Shown: positions 9,548-22,589 of the stretch, one piece after another
How positions within the stretch are numbered: the first letter of the stretch is position 1
Layout: each line of letters opens with the position of its first letter
NCBI RefSeq assembly: GCF_001244545.1
Contig: NZ_LN852695.1
Location: 372,001-436,000 of the forward strand
DNA: 64,000 bases
Source of the DNA: Candidatus Stoquefichus sp. SB1
GTDB taxonomy: Bacteria; Bacillota_I; Bacilli_A; Erysipelotrichales; Coprobacillaceae
Direction of reading: 5' to 3'
Notes under the pieces: model-generated
Database searches by the model: none
What the model saw: the letters and a program-made list of their open reading frames with translations, nothing else
What the model was told of the DNA's origin: nothing
Translations under genes and position numbers: made by a program

Positions 9548-9575
9548 TTGAACCTTCTTTGATATGTAGTAAAAT
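9548..9575 (+). promoter_or_regulatory. Promoter of the MBL-phosphatase-AKR operon
   Basis: TTGAAC at 9548-9553 and TAAAAT at 9570-9575 are 16 bp apart, followed by an AGGAGG ribosome site before the ATG at 9602. Confidence 0.5.
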
Positions 9576-9601
9576 AATATATAGAAAAGGAGGTTTTTAT
9601 A

Positions 9602-10426
9602 ATGAAAGTTTATAAAAACAAAAATGGTCAGGCAATGCCTGATAAAAGTCAATTTTTTGGTCCTGAAGCATTTCAAAAGATAAATCAAACAGAAATAAGA
9701 TGGCTCGGGAATGCAAGTATGATGATTAATAGTCGAGGAACTAATATTATGATTGATCCATTATTAGAAGGTTTTGATATGCCTTTATTAATTGAAATGC
9801 CTATCTTACCAAAAGATATTCCATCCCTTGATGGCTTATTAATAACGCATATTGATAATGATCATTTTAGTCGTGCAACGTGCATTGATCTCCTATCTGT
9901 TTGTCAGTCTTATCATGCACCTAAGTATGTTGCGCAAGTTATGCAAGAGGAAGGGATTCCTGGAGTAGGACATAATATCCATGAAAGTTTTATGATTGAT
10001 GATGTCAAGATTACACTTACACCAACATGTCATAATTGGCAAAAAGATTCAGCAAAATATAATTATCGTGAATGGAAGGAAGAAGATTATTGTGGCTATT
10101 GGTTAGAAACAGCTGATGGAACAATTTGGTTACCAGGTGATTCTAAGCTTTTAGATGCACATTTAAAAATGCCACAGCCAGATGTGATTTTCTTTGATTT
10201 TTGTGATAATGAATGGCATATCACATTAGAAGGAGCAATAACATTAGCGAACACATATCCACAAGCAGACTTGGTTTGTATTCATTGGGGATGTGTAGAT
10301 GCACCTGATTTTTCACCATTCAATGGCAATCCTGAAAATTTATTAGATAAAGTTATCAATCCAGAAAGAATAAAAGTGTTAGCACCTGGTGAACCGATTG
10401 TTTTAACACGCAAAGAAAAACAATGA
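9602..10426 (+). CDS. UlaG-like MBL-fold metallo-hydrolase
   Basis: A metallo-beta-lactamase-fold hydrolase of the UlaG-like group (ascorbate-6-phosphate lactonase relatives). The metal motif appears as THIDNDHF (HxDxDH), further ligands as TCHNW and PGDS, and a C-terminal histidine in IHWGCVD. The strand IRWLGNASMMINSRGTNIMID is characteristic of the group. The length of 274 aa fits. It overlaps the following phosphatase gene by 4 bp (ATGA), and an aldo/keto reductase follows, hinting at a small sugar-metabolite operon. There are no other ascorbate genes, so ulaG should not be assigned. Confidence 0.85.
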   Translation: MKVYKNKNGQAMPDKSQFFGPEAFQKINQTEIRWLGNASMMINSRGTNIMIDPLLEGFDMPLLIEMPILPKDIPSLDGLLITHIDNDHFSRATCIDLLSVCQSYHAPKYVAQVMQEEGIPGVGHNIHESFMIDDVKITLTPTCHNWQKDSAKYNYREWKEEDYCGYWLETADGTIWLPGDSKLLDAHLKMPQPDVIFFDFCDNEWHITLEGAITLANTYPQADLVCIHWGCVDAPDFSPFNGNPENLLDKVINPERIKVLAPGEPIVLTRKEKQ

Positions 10427-10998
10427 AAACATTATATTTAATGCGTCATGGACAAACGTTATTCAATGTTCAGCAGCGAATCCAAGGATGGTGTGATTCA
10501 CCATTAACAGAGTTAGGAATTCAACAGGCAAAAAAAGCAGGACAATATTTTAAAGAACATCAAATTCATTTTGATCATGCTTATTCCTCTACATCTGAAA
10601 GATGTTGTGATACATTAGAACTTGTGACGGATATGCCTTATACAAGACTAAAAGGATTAAAAGAAAATTTTTATGGTGAACTAGAAGCTGAAAGTGAAAG
10701 ATTAAATGCTCATTTAACACCACAGGATTGTGAAACGTTTTATTTACAATTTGGTGGTGAATCTTCTGAAACTGTAAAAGAGAGAATGATAAAAACTTTA
10801 ACAGAAATTATGCAACAAGATGATCATCAGAGTGTATTAGCAGTGAGTCATAGCGGAGCCTGTTTTAATTTTTTAAGAGCTTTTCAAGATCCAATGGAAG
10901 AATTAAAAAAAGGTTTTGGAAATTGTTGTATTTTTGTATATAAATTTGATAATAATAAATTTTATTTAGAGAAAGTCATTAGACAAAAGGAGGATTAA
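10423..10998 (+). CDS. Histidine phosphatase family protein (phosphoglycerate-mutase-like)
   Basis: A histidine phosphatase (branch 1) whose catalytic histidine lies in LYLMRHGQTLFN. A second histidine is in AVSHSGACF, an arginine in SSTSERCCDT, and a Glu/Asp region in GLKENFYGELE. At 191 aa it is much shorter than dimeric phosphoglycerate mutase and resembles small broad-specificity phosphatases such as PhoE or CobC types. It is translationally coupled to the upstream metallo-hydrolase, and the next gene begins 1 bp after its stop. The substrate is unknown. Confidence 0.87.
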   Translation: MKTLYLMRHGQTLFNVQQRIQGWCDSPLTELGIQQAKKAGQYFKEHQIHFDHAYSSTSERCCDTLELVTDMPYTRLKGLKENFYGELEAESERLNAHLTPQDCETFYLQFGGESSETVKERMIKTLTEIMQQDDHQSVLAVSHSGACFNFLRAFQDPMEELKKGFGNCCIFVYKFDNNKFYLEKVIRQKED

Positions 10999-10999
10999 A

Positions 11000-11986
11000 A
11001 TGGAGTATGTGAAACTAGGGCGTTCAGATTTAATGGTATCAAGAATCTGTTTAGGATGTATGGGATTTGGGGATGCTCAAAAAGGGATGCATTCATGGAC
11101 ATTATCTTATGAGGAATCAAAAAAGATAATTAAATATGCATTAGATAAAGGAATTAATTTCTTTGATACAGCAATGGCTTATCAGGGAGGAACCAGTGAA
11201 GAGTTTTTGGGACGTGCAATTCAAGAATATGCTCATCGAGAAGATGTCATCATTGCGACTAAATTCTCTAATCGTACAGCAGATGATTTAGCACGTGGTG
11301 TAACTGTTATTGAACATATTGAAAATTGCTTAAATGCAAGTTTAGCACGTTTAAAAATGGATTATGTGGATTTATATATTTATCATAGCTGGGATAACAA
11401 TGCCCCTATTGAAGAAGTGATGGAAGGGTTACATCGTGTTATTAAGCAAGGAAAAGTAAGATATATTGGTATTTCTAATTGTTATGCTTATCAACTAGCA
11501 AAAGCCAATGCATATGCGAGATCTCAAGGCTGGGAAGAATTTGTTTCTGTACAGGGACACTATAATCTGATTTTTAGAGAAGAAGAAAGAGAAATGGCTC
11601 GTTTATGTCGAGAAGAAAACATTGCTATGACGCCTTATAGTGCTTTAGCTAGTGGTCGTCTTGCGAAAAAGCCAGGAGAACAATCTAAACGTATGGTAGA
11701 AGATCAATATGCAAAAGGGAAATATGATGCATCCGTTGATGATGATTTCAAGATTATTCAAAGAGTAGAAGAACTTGCCAAAAAGAAAGAAGTTTCAATG
11801 ACAGAAATCTCTCTTGCCTGGCTTTTAACTAAGGTGACTTCGCCTGTTGTTGGTGCAACTAAGCCCCATCACATTGATGGAGCAGTTGATGCAGTTTATA
11901 TACAATTAACTGACTTAGAACAACAATATTTAGAAGAACTTTATAAACCTCATGCCTTAGTCGGTGTTATGGCAGAAAAGAAATAA
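11000..11986 (+). CDS. Aldo/keto reductase
   Basis: An NADPH-dependent (alpha/beta)8-barrel oxidoreductase. The catalytic tetrad can be read as Asp in NFFDTAMAYQGG, Tyr in the same segment, Lys in IIATKFSN and His in IYHSWD. The C-terminal SPVVGATKPHHIDGAV holds the cofactor-binding pattern. The opening YVKLGRSDLMVSRICLGCMGFG matches the tas/YajO-like group. At 328 aa it is the usual size. It is the last gene of a tight three-gene operon and is followed by a strong terminator. The carbonyl substrate is unknown. Confidence 0.92.
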   Translation: MEYVKLGRSDLMVSRICLGCMGFGDAQKGMHSWTLSYEESKKIIKYALDKGINFFDTAMAYQGGTSEEFLGRAIQEYAHREDVIIATKFSNRTADDLARGVTVIEHIENCLNASLARLKMDYVDLYIYHSWDNNAPIEEVMEGLHRVIKQGKVRYIGISNCYAYQLAKANAYARSQGWEEFVSVQGHYNLIFREEEREMARLCREENIAMTPYSALASGRLAKKPGEQSKRMVEDQYAKGKYDASVDDDFKIIQRVEELAKKKEVSMTEISLAWLLTKVTSPVVGATKPHHIDGAVDAVYIQLTDLEQQYLEELYKPHALVGVMAEKK

Positions 11987-12002
11987 TCACATGTATAGGA
12001 TT

Positions 12003-12036
12003 AATGCTTAGATATAAAATCTAAGCATTATTTTTT
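12003..12036 (+). terminator. Terminator after aldo/keto reductase
   Basis: An 11-bp perfect stem (12003-12013 with 12019-12029, AATGCTTAGAT/ATCTAAGCATT), 5-nt loop, then ATTTTTT. Confidence 0.93.
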
Positions 12037-12134
12037 AAATTAGCAATTATAATATTTGATGTAAAGATTTATAAGTTATGTAGAAAAAATATAAAAAATC
12101 TATAAAATATATAAAAATAATGTTTATATATTTA

Positions 12135-12172
12135 TATAATGTGGTTGTCGATAAAAAAGAAATACGTATTTC
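12135..12172 (+). promoter_or_regulatory. -10 element and 14-bp palindromic operator of the beta-glucoside operon
   Basis: A TATAAT at 12135-12140 without a good -35 is followed by a perfect palindrome GAAATACGTATTTC at 12159-12172. The palindrome lies between the presumed transcription start and the GAGGAGG ribosome site (12183 on). It resembles but does not fit a catabolite-response element, because six rather than four bases separate the GAAA and TTTC arms. It may be the operator of an unlinked repressor. The 208-bp gap otherwise holds only AT-rich sequence and the upstream terminator. Confidence 0.5.
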
Positions 12173-12194
12173 AATAACAATATGAGGAGGATAT

Positions 12195-15761
<3,567 letters not shown>

Positions 15762-15781
15762 AAGATTCATTCTTTCATCGT

Positions 15782-16975
15782 TTATGTATTCTTATATTGG
15801 AGAGGACTTTTACCAGTTTGTTCTTTAAAAACTTTATGAAAATGACTTTGACTAGAAAATTGTAAAATATCAGCAATTTCAGCTAAAGTATAAGAAGAAT
15901 TTTTAATTAAAAACTGAGCTTCCTGAACTTTCTTTTGATTCATATACTGTTTAATAGATTGACCAGTTATTTTCTTAAATTGAGTTGAGAGATAACTGGC
16001 ATTCATACCAGTAAGTTCGCTTAAATCATTTAAGGTTATTGTTTCATGGAGATGATGAGAAATATAATTCTTACAAGATTTTATCCAATAAGGATTTTGA
16101 ATATGCTTATATCTTTTCACTAAATTGGTAAAATCTACAATTGCATCAGCAATCAAATCATGCAGTTCTCGAGCATTTTGACAATGATCAATTTTACTAA
16201 TATAAACATCACTAAGACTATAAGCCTTAGCAATTGGAACACCAACATCAATAACACCTCTTGTAAAGAGTGTGATTGCAGCCACCAATTTATATTTTAT
16301 AGAAGTCATATGATTTTGAGATAATTCACGACCATCTTTAATTTGCATGAGTTCATTCATGAGAATGCGGGCCTGTGTGCTATTTTCTTCTTGAATAGAA
16401 TTGATAATTTTCTTTTCATAAGAATAACTAAAATCATGCATTGGATTTTCTCTGATTGTAAAGATTTCATGATGCATAGAGTCCTCTTGTTTTAAAGGCT
16501 GTGAGGAAGGTTGTTTATAATTTTTCTTAAGAATATTAGGATCTAAGACTTCTCCTGTAATGATTTGATAAATAAATAAAATAGAATCACCGGTTGTATG
16601 ATTGACATAAGGTAAATGAAAGAAGTCTTGAATTGTATATTTTGAAATAACATGAGTTAAAAAGGCATAATCAGATGGTTTATCCTGTGAAGATATCTTT
16701 TTATTAAAGATGGGTCCTATACATATATAAGCAATATCATTTAATGAATACGGAAAGAAAAGAAATGATGCTTGATGATAAAAATGCATGAATGTTTTAT
16801 AGTCATTAATATGATTTTCTTTGATCATTTTTTGATAATAATCATCTTCTAACTTTAAAAAAGATTGTGATGAATCAATAATCATTAAATCTTGAGAAAG
16901 TAAAAAAAGAGGAAGATCAAAATGATGATAAAGAGGATCTAATAATTGAATCAATTCTTGTTTACTTTGTATCAT
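15782..16975 (-). CDS. AraC-family regulator of the beta-glucoside region
   Basis: The C-terminal 100 residues are an AraC/XylS DNA-binding domain with two helix-turn-helices: ITLNDLSELTGMNASYLSTQFKK, then YTLAEIADILQFSSQSHFHKVFKE ending in GKSPLQYK. The N-terminal 290 residues are probably a ligand-sensing domain that I cannot assign; a PocR-like domain is possible. I chose the ATG at 16975, because AAAGGA stands eight bases upstream; an ATG nine bases earlier would sit on the ribosome site. It is divergent from the second GH1 gene across 76 bp and convergent with the ROK gene, so it probably regulates one or both beta-glucoside operons. Confidence 0.87.
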   Translation of the reverse strand: MIQSKQELIQLLDPLYHHFDLPLFLLSQDLMIIDSSQSFLKLEDDYYQKMIKENHINDYKTFMHFYHQASFLFFPYSLNDIAYICIGPIFNKKISSQDKPSDYAFLTHVISKYTIQDFFHLPYVNHTTGDSILFIYQIITGEVLDPNILKKNYKQPSSQPLKQEDSMHHEIFTIRENPMHDFSYSYEKKIINSIQEENSTQARILMNELMQIKDGRELSQNHMTSIKYKLVAAITLFTRGVIDVGVPIAKAYSLSDVYISKIDHCQNARELHDLIADAIVDFTNLVKRYKHIQNPYWIKSCKNYISHHLHETITLNDLSELTGMNASYLSTQFKKITGQSIKQYMNQKKVQEAQFLIKNSSYTLAEIADILQFSSQSHFHKVFKEQTGKSPLQYKNT

Positions 16976-17036
16976 AAATATCATCCTTTCTTTATTATTT
17001 TACAATTAATAAACATAAAAAGAAATCATTTTATAG

Positions 17037-18509
<1,473 letters not shown>

Positions 18510-18516
18510 GTATAGA

Positions 18517-18546
18517 AAAAGTGATATCAAATGGTATCACTTTTCA
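18517..18546 (+). terminator. Terminator after second GH1
   Basis: A 10-bp stem AAAAGTGATA (18517-18526) / TATCACTTTT (18535-18544) followed by C and an AT-rich tail. Confidence 0.8.
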
Positions 18547-18645
18547 TTATCTTAATGTTTTATACTCTAGAAATTACTCATTATAAAGTTGTTATGGATT
18601 AAATATATTTTCAATGATTAGATATGTTATTATGACAAAAAATAA

Positions 18646-18673
18646 TCATTATTCATTATATAATGAATAATGA
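18646..18673 (+). promoter_or_regulatory. Perfect 28-bp palindrome at promoter/leader of lipoprotein gene
   Basis: Bases 18646-18673 read identically on both strands (arms TCATTATTCATTAT / ATAATGAATAATGA). A TATAAT at 18659-18664 lies in its centre and the GAGGAGG ribosome site begins at its right edge. It may be a repressor operator or an RNA hairpin near the ribosome site. The Crp/Fnr gene downstream is a candidate regulator by proximity only. Confidence 0.55.
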
Positions 18674-18685
18674 GGAGGAAAATGA

Positions 18686-19189
18686 ATGTTTAAATTACAA
18701 AAATTATCTATACTTATCATTTCTTTTCTTGTCTTAACAGGTTGCGATGTTTTATATACATCAAATAAGCAGTTAAAGACTTATACTCATAAGTCAGAAA
18801 AAGTTCTTTTGATTTGCGATGATTTATATGGAGAATTAGAAGTCATCACAAATATTATCCAATCAAAAGTATCATGTACTCTCTATTCTATTGGTGATTA
18901 TCAAAAACCAGACATGAATCAATATGATATTATTCTTATTGGAACAACACCAATAGAAGATGAACCAAGTGTTGAAATGATAGATTTTTTAAATCAAATG
19001 AGTTTAAAAAATCAGAAAGTCTCTACATATTGGATTGGTGCAATGAACAATCAAATTTATGAATCACATATAAAACAATATATAAAAAGCAATAACATAC
19101 TCCCTGGACTTGGTTTTAATAATGATGAAATATCAGAAAAAGAATTAATAACTTATTTTATATACGAATGGTTATTGATGATTTATTGA
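18686..19189 (+). CDS. Small lipoprotein with a flavodoxin-like region
   Basis: A 167-aa protein starting with a lipoprotein signal peptide; lipobox LTGC puts the lipidated cysteine at residue 20, so it should be anchored outside the membrane. The mature part begins SEKVLLICDDLYGELEVITNIIQSK and continues with YDIILIGTTPIEDEPSVEMIDFL, which looks like a Rossmann/flavodoxin-like alternation, but the usual FMN loop (S/TxTGxT) is replaced by DDLYGE. FMN binding is therefore doubtful. Its stop overlaps the end of the convergent Crp/Fnr gene by 7 bp. I do not recognise a specific family. Confidence 0.7.
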   Translation: MFKLQKLSILIISFLVLTGCDVLYTSNKQLKTYTHKSEKVLLICDDLYGELEVITNIIQSKVSCTLYSIGDYQKPDMNQYDIILIGTTPIEDEPSVEMIDFLNQMSLKNQKVSTYWIGAMNNQIYESHIKQYIKSNNILPGLGFNNDEISEKELITYFIYEWLLMIY

Positions 19190-19848
19190 TGTAAGAAATA
19201 TAAATCCTGGCTAAGCTGTTGTAATGATGATACATCTAATATCTGATAACAGCTTCTTTTTCTTTTACTAATATACTGTTTTTGACAAAAATTATTAAGC
19301 ACACGTTGTAATTGGCGATAACTACAGCCAATCATTTCAGCTACCAATACAAAATTATCTTCAATCATCATATCATCTTGACAGGCAATTAAATAAGATG
19401 CCAATCTATTTTTAACAGGATAATTCATAGAAATAGAAGAATTATGATTAGTATTATATAACTTACAAGAGATTGTTTGAGCAAGATAACGCATAAAAAT
19501 GGGGTCATTAAAAAGCTCATTTTTGTAAAGTTCAATCGATATACTTAAACAATATATATCATCTATTGCATAGATATCATTAATAACATCACGATTATTT
19601 AAGAACTCGACTTCTCCTAGAATATAAATAGGATAAGCAAAACAATTTAAAACCGTAGAACCATTAGCAGTTGTATGACTTACTTTTAATTTTCCTTTCA
19701 CTAAAATATATAAGTAATCTAATCTTTGACCTTGTCTTAAAAGATATTGTCCTTTAGAAAATGAAACAAATTCAAAATATTGATAATTCATTTCACTCAT
19801 CACATGATTATCTTTAAGCATTTTTATGTAATTATCTTTTAGATTCAT
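19183..19848 (-). CDS. Crp/Fnr-family transcriptional regulator
   Basis: An N-terminal cyclic-nucleotide-type beta-roll (residues 25-120, with FSKGQYLLRQGQRLDYLYILVKGK) is followed by a dimer helix and a C-terminal winged helix (VAEMIGCSYRQLQRVLNNFCQ). Total length is 221 aa. No cysteine cluster for a [4Fe-4S] centre is seen at the N-terminus, so an FNR-type oxygen sensor is unlikely, and the effector is unknown. It is divergent from two YdcZ-type transporter genes, with a GACATATGTC palindrome between them. This placement suggests it controls those genes and itself. Confidence 0.88.
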   Translation of the reverse strand: MNLKDNYIKMLKDNHVMSEMNYQYFEFVSFSKGQYLLRQGQRLDYLYILVKGKLKVSHTTANGSTVLNCFAYPIYILGEVEFLNNRDVINDIYAIDDIYCLSISIELYKNELFNDPIFMRYLAQTISCKLYNTNHNSSISMNYPVKNRLASYLIACQDDMMIEDNFVLVAEMIGCSYRQLQRVLNNFCQKQYISKRKRSCYQILDVSSLQQLSQDLYFLHQ

Positions 19849-19868
19849 AATATCACCGCCTATAATAT

Positions 19869-19878
19869 GACATATGTC
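19869..19878. promoter_or_regulatory. Palindrome GACATATGTC between crp-like gene and transporter pair
   Basis: A 10-bp perfect palindrome in the 80-bp divergent region. TATAAT elements flank it: on the plus strand near 19899 and on the minus strand near 19881-19888. It is a candidate operator for the divergently encoded regulator; no second copy was found to support this. Confidence 0.4.
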
Positions 19879-19928
19879 CTATTATAAAGCAAGACTTATT
19901 GTTTATAATGCCATAGGAGGTTGATATA

Positions 19929-20348
19929 ATGATAATTTTACTAGCGATATTAAGTGGAATGATTATTACAATAATGAATGTTTTTAATGGACAGTTATCT
20001 TTTTATTATGGTGAATATTTAGCGATAGTTATTATTCATTTGATTGGTTTGATAACATTGATATTGATTTTAATCATTAAAAAAGAAAAAATAACATTTC
20101 AAAATAGGATTCCTTTGATCTTATATAGTGGAGGAATGATTGGTGTTTTTACAGTACTTTTTAATGTTATGACAGTTCAATCATTAGGAGCATCTTTATT
20201 AACTGTTCTTGGATTATTAGGACAAATGATAACTTCTATTATCTTAGAATATAATGGCTGGTTAGGAATTGCTCAATCAAAACTTAACAGCAAACAGTTG
20301 ATGAGTTTAATGATTATCATCATTGGAATTGGAGTGATGATGTTATGA
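19929..20348 (+). CDS. DMT transporter half, YdcZ (DUF606) family
   Basis: A 139-aa integral membrane protein with five hydrophobic segments, typical of the YdcZ/DUF606 branch of the drug/metabolite transporter superfamily. The N-terminus LLAILSGMIITIMNVFNGQLSFYYG carries the family's GxxxxxQxxxNxxL-like helix. Members often occur as two adjacent half-size genes, as here: the second half overlaps by 4 bp (ATGA). The substrate is unknown. The RBS is AGGAGG before ATG. Control by the divergent Crp/Fnr regulator is likely from position. Confidence 0.83.
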   Translation: MIILLAILSGMIITIMNVFNGQLSFYYGEYLAIVIIHLIGLITLILILIIKKEKITFQNRIPLILYSGGMIGVFTVLFNVMTVQSLGASLLTVLGLLGQMITSIILEYNGWLGIAQSKLNSKQLMSLMIIIIGIGVMML

Positions 20349-20785
20349 TCGCGATTATATGTGCTATAATGGCAGGCGTAACAATTGTTCTGAGTCGAAC
20401 AGTGAATGGCTATTTAGGACAAAGAATAGGTGTTTATCAGAGTACGTTCTTTAATTATTTTACGGGACTGTTATTGAGTATCGTTGTTTTATTATGGATG
20501 GGAATATCTACAGTAGGATATGATTTTACATTATTTTATAAGCAACCCACTATCATGATTGGTGGAATCATAGGGGTTTTTAATATCCTTATTCTTAATC
20601 TGATTGTGTCTAAAATTTCTCCAGTTCAACTTACATTAGTCTGTTTTATTGCTCAATTAACAACAGGAATTATCTTAGATTATTATATTTATGATATCTT
20701 TTCAATCAATAAATTAATCGGCTGTTTCATTGTGATTATGGGATTGTTTATGTATCAGCGAGCAGATAAAAATAGTCATTTCTAA
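20345..20785 (+). CDS. DMT transporter half, YdcZ (DUF606) family, partner
   Basis: The 146-aa partner of the preceding gene, again five membrane segments with the family start AIMAGVTIVLSRTVNGYLGQRIGVYQ. Together the two would give a ten-helix DMT-type transporter, probably a heterodimer in the cytoplasmic membrane. Translation is coupled through the ATGA overlap. The direction and the compound transported cannot be deduced from the sequence. Confidence 0.83.
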   Translation: MIAIICAIMAGVTIVLSRTVNGYLGQRIGVYQSTFFNYFTGLLLSIVVLLWMGISTVGYDFTLFYKQPTIMIGGIIGVFNILILNLIVSKISPVQLTLVCFIAQLTTGIILDYYIYDIFSINKLIGCFIVIMGLFMYQRADKNSHF

Positions 20786-20868
20786 GATAATAATTATCAG
20801 AAGATATGTTATAATAATAAAAACTGACTATTATTGTTCGTGTTGTCAAAAATGAAAAGGAGAAAATA

Positions 20869-21282
20869 ATGATTAGAGAAATTATTAAGGATCAATTTTT
20901 ATTATGTCGAAAGTCAAGTGATGCGACAGTTGATGATTTATATATTATTGATGATTTAAAGGATACAATGAATGCATATCAGGAAAGTTGTGTTGGCATG
21001 GCTGCTAATATGATTAATGAATTAAAGAGAATTATTGCAGTTAAAGAAAATGATGATATTCTTGTTTTGATTAATCCAGTTATTATTAAAACAGCTGGAC
21101 ATTATTATGAAACTGAAGAAGGTTGTTTGTGCCATGAGGGAACTCAAAAGACAAAAAGATATGAAAAGATTAAAGTACAGTACCATGATGATAAATTTAA
21201 AATGAAGATAAAAACATTTAGTGGTTTGACTGCTCAAATTATTCAACATGAGATTGATCATTGTAATGGTATTTTGATTTAA
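20869..21282 (+). CDS. Peptide-deformylase-like protein with altered motifs
   Basis: This 137-aa protein has the peptide deformylase fold signature. Motif 3 is intact as QHEIDHCNG (HExDH metal site) and motif 2 appears as EEGCLC, with the metal-binding Cys of EGCLS. Motif 1, normally GxGLAAPQ, reads VGMAANMI, so the oxyanion-hole glutamine is replaced. Deformylase activity on formyl-Met peptides is thus uncertain; it may be a specialised paralogue of the housekeeping enzyme. Translation starts after AAAAGGAGAAAATA. Eighteen bp downstream begins an NRAMP-type transporter, probably co-transcribed; the link between them is unclear. Confidence 0.8.
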   Translation: MIREIIKDQFLLCRKSSDATVDDLYIIDDLKDTMNAYQESCVGMAANMINELKRIIAVKENDDILVLINPVIIKTAGHYYETEEGCLCHEGTQKTKRYEKIKVQYHDDKFKMKIKTFSGLTAQIIQHEIDHCNGILI

Positions 21283-21299
21283 TAAAGGAATGATAAATC

Positions 21300-22502
21300 A
21301 TGAAATTGATGAATAGATTAAAGAATATTGGTCCTGGTGCACTTGTTGCTGCAGCATTTATTGGCCCTGGAACAATCACAGTTTGTTCAAGCTCAGGAGC
21401 AAGTTATGGGTATACATTATTGTGGGTTCTACTATTTTCCACTATAGCAACCATTATGTTTCAGGAAATGGCAGCAAGACTAGGAATTGTTACAGGACAA
21501 GGTCTAGGTGAGAATATCAGAGAGCGAATGACTCAAAAAGTCATAAAGATCCTGATGATAAGCATTGTTGTGCTTGCTATTTTTGTAGGAAATATTGCTT
21601 ATGAAACAGGGAATTTAACAGGTGGAGCAATGGGATTAACAAGTTTGCTGCCATCAGTTTCTTTGCAGACAATAGCGCTTGTTATGGGAATGGGAGCGAT
21701 TGTGTTATTATATTCAGGGAGTTACCGATATATAGAGAAGTTTTTAACAGGTTTGGTTTTGGTGATGGCATTTGCTTTCATTTTAACAACTATCTTATCC
21801 CGACCTAATCTTTATGAGATATTTCAAGGCTTTATTCCAAGTTTTCATAATGTGGACTGGTTAAGTGTTGTTGGATTAATTGGAACAACGGTTGTTCCCT
21901 ATAATCTATTTTTACATTCTTCTAGTGCTGCCCAGCGATGGCAAAATAAAGAAGATATACATAATGCTAGAATAGATACAATTTTATCTATTGGACTTGG
22001 TGGGATTGTTTCTATGTGTATTGTAACTGTTGCAGCTACAAACTGTGCTGGTTTAGACATTCAAAGTGGTGGTGATTTAGCCCAGGCTTTACAACCTGTA
22101 CTAGGTGATTTTGCAACTGTTTTAGTAAGTATTGGATTATTTGCTGCTGGGTTAACTTCAACTATTACAGCACCTTTAGCAGCAGCTTATGCAATCAGTG
22201 GCATTCTAGGCTGGAAATTGGATATGAAATCTCATAAATTTCGTTTGGTCTGGTTTATTGTTATTGTATTTGGAATGTTTTTAACGGCTATCAATCAGTC
22301 TACACCAACGCAGTTGATATTGATTGCCCAGGGGGCGAATGCTATTATCTTACCAATTATGGCAATCTTTTTAATGATTTGTATGAATGATCAGAAGTTG
22401 GGGCAATATCGTAATGGAAAGTTCAGTAATGCAATGGGAGTGATTGTGCTGTTTGTCACAATCTTGATATGTATTAAAAATATATTAGGTATTTTGGGAT
22501 AA
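21300..22502 (+). CDS. NRAMP-related metal-ion transporter with atypical ion site
   Basis: A 400-aa membrane protein with 11 hydrophobic segments of the NRAMP (SLC11) superfamily. The first helix normally holds DPGN, which supplies the metal-binding Asp and Asn; here it reads GPGTIT. The sixth helix motif MPHN reads VPYN, lacking the metal-binding Met. The rest is family-like (FQEMAARLGIVTGQGLGENI, NLFLHSSSAA, GLTSTITAPLAAAYA). It therefore belongs to an NRAMP-related branch rather than to manganese/iron transporters; the substrate is unknown. It follows a deformylase-like gene and is closed by a terminator. Confidence 0.85.
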   Translation: MKLMNRLKNIGPGALVAAAFIGPGTITVCSSSGASYGYTLLWVLLFSTIATIMFQEMAARLGIVTGQGLGENIRERMTQKVIKILMISIVVLAIFVGNIAYETGNLTGGAMGLTSLLPSVSLQTIALVMGMGAIVLLYSGSYRYIEKFLTGLVLVMAFAFILTTILSRPNLYEIFQGFIPSFHNVDWLSVVGLIGTTVVPYNLFLHSSSAAQRWQNKEDIHNARIDTILSIGLGGIVSMCIVTVAATNCAGLDIQSGGDLAQALQPVLGDFATVLVSIGLFAAGLTSTITAPLAAAYAISGILGWKLDMKSHKFRLVWFIVIVFGMFLTAINQSTPTQLILIAQGANAIILPIMAIFLMICMNDQKLGQYRNGKFSNAMGVIVLFVTILICIKNILGILG

Positions 22503-22506
22503 GAAA

Positions 22507-22538
22507 ACATGTTATAAATTTCATAACATGTTTTTTTG
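22507..22538 (+). terminator. Terminator after NRAMP-related gene
   Basis: A 10-bp stem AACATGTTAT / ATAACATGTT with a 7-nt loop and a following T run. Confidence 0.9.
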
Positions 22539-22589
22539 TTGATAAAATCAATATAAATTATTTGTCGTTATTTGTATAATGAAGTTGGC

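Noticed and set aside
12159-12172. Catabolite-response element (CcpA site)
   Set aside because: The two arms are separated by six bases instead of four, so it does not fit the consensus.
20765-20845. AATAGTCA/TGACTATT inverted repeat before the deformylase-like gene as an invertible element
   Set aside because: The arms are only 8 bp, the context has no second copy, and a normal promoter and ribosome site explain the region.
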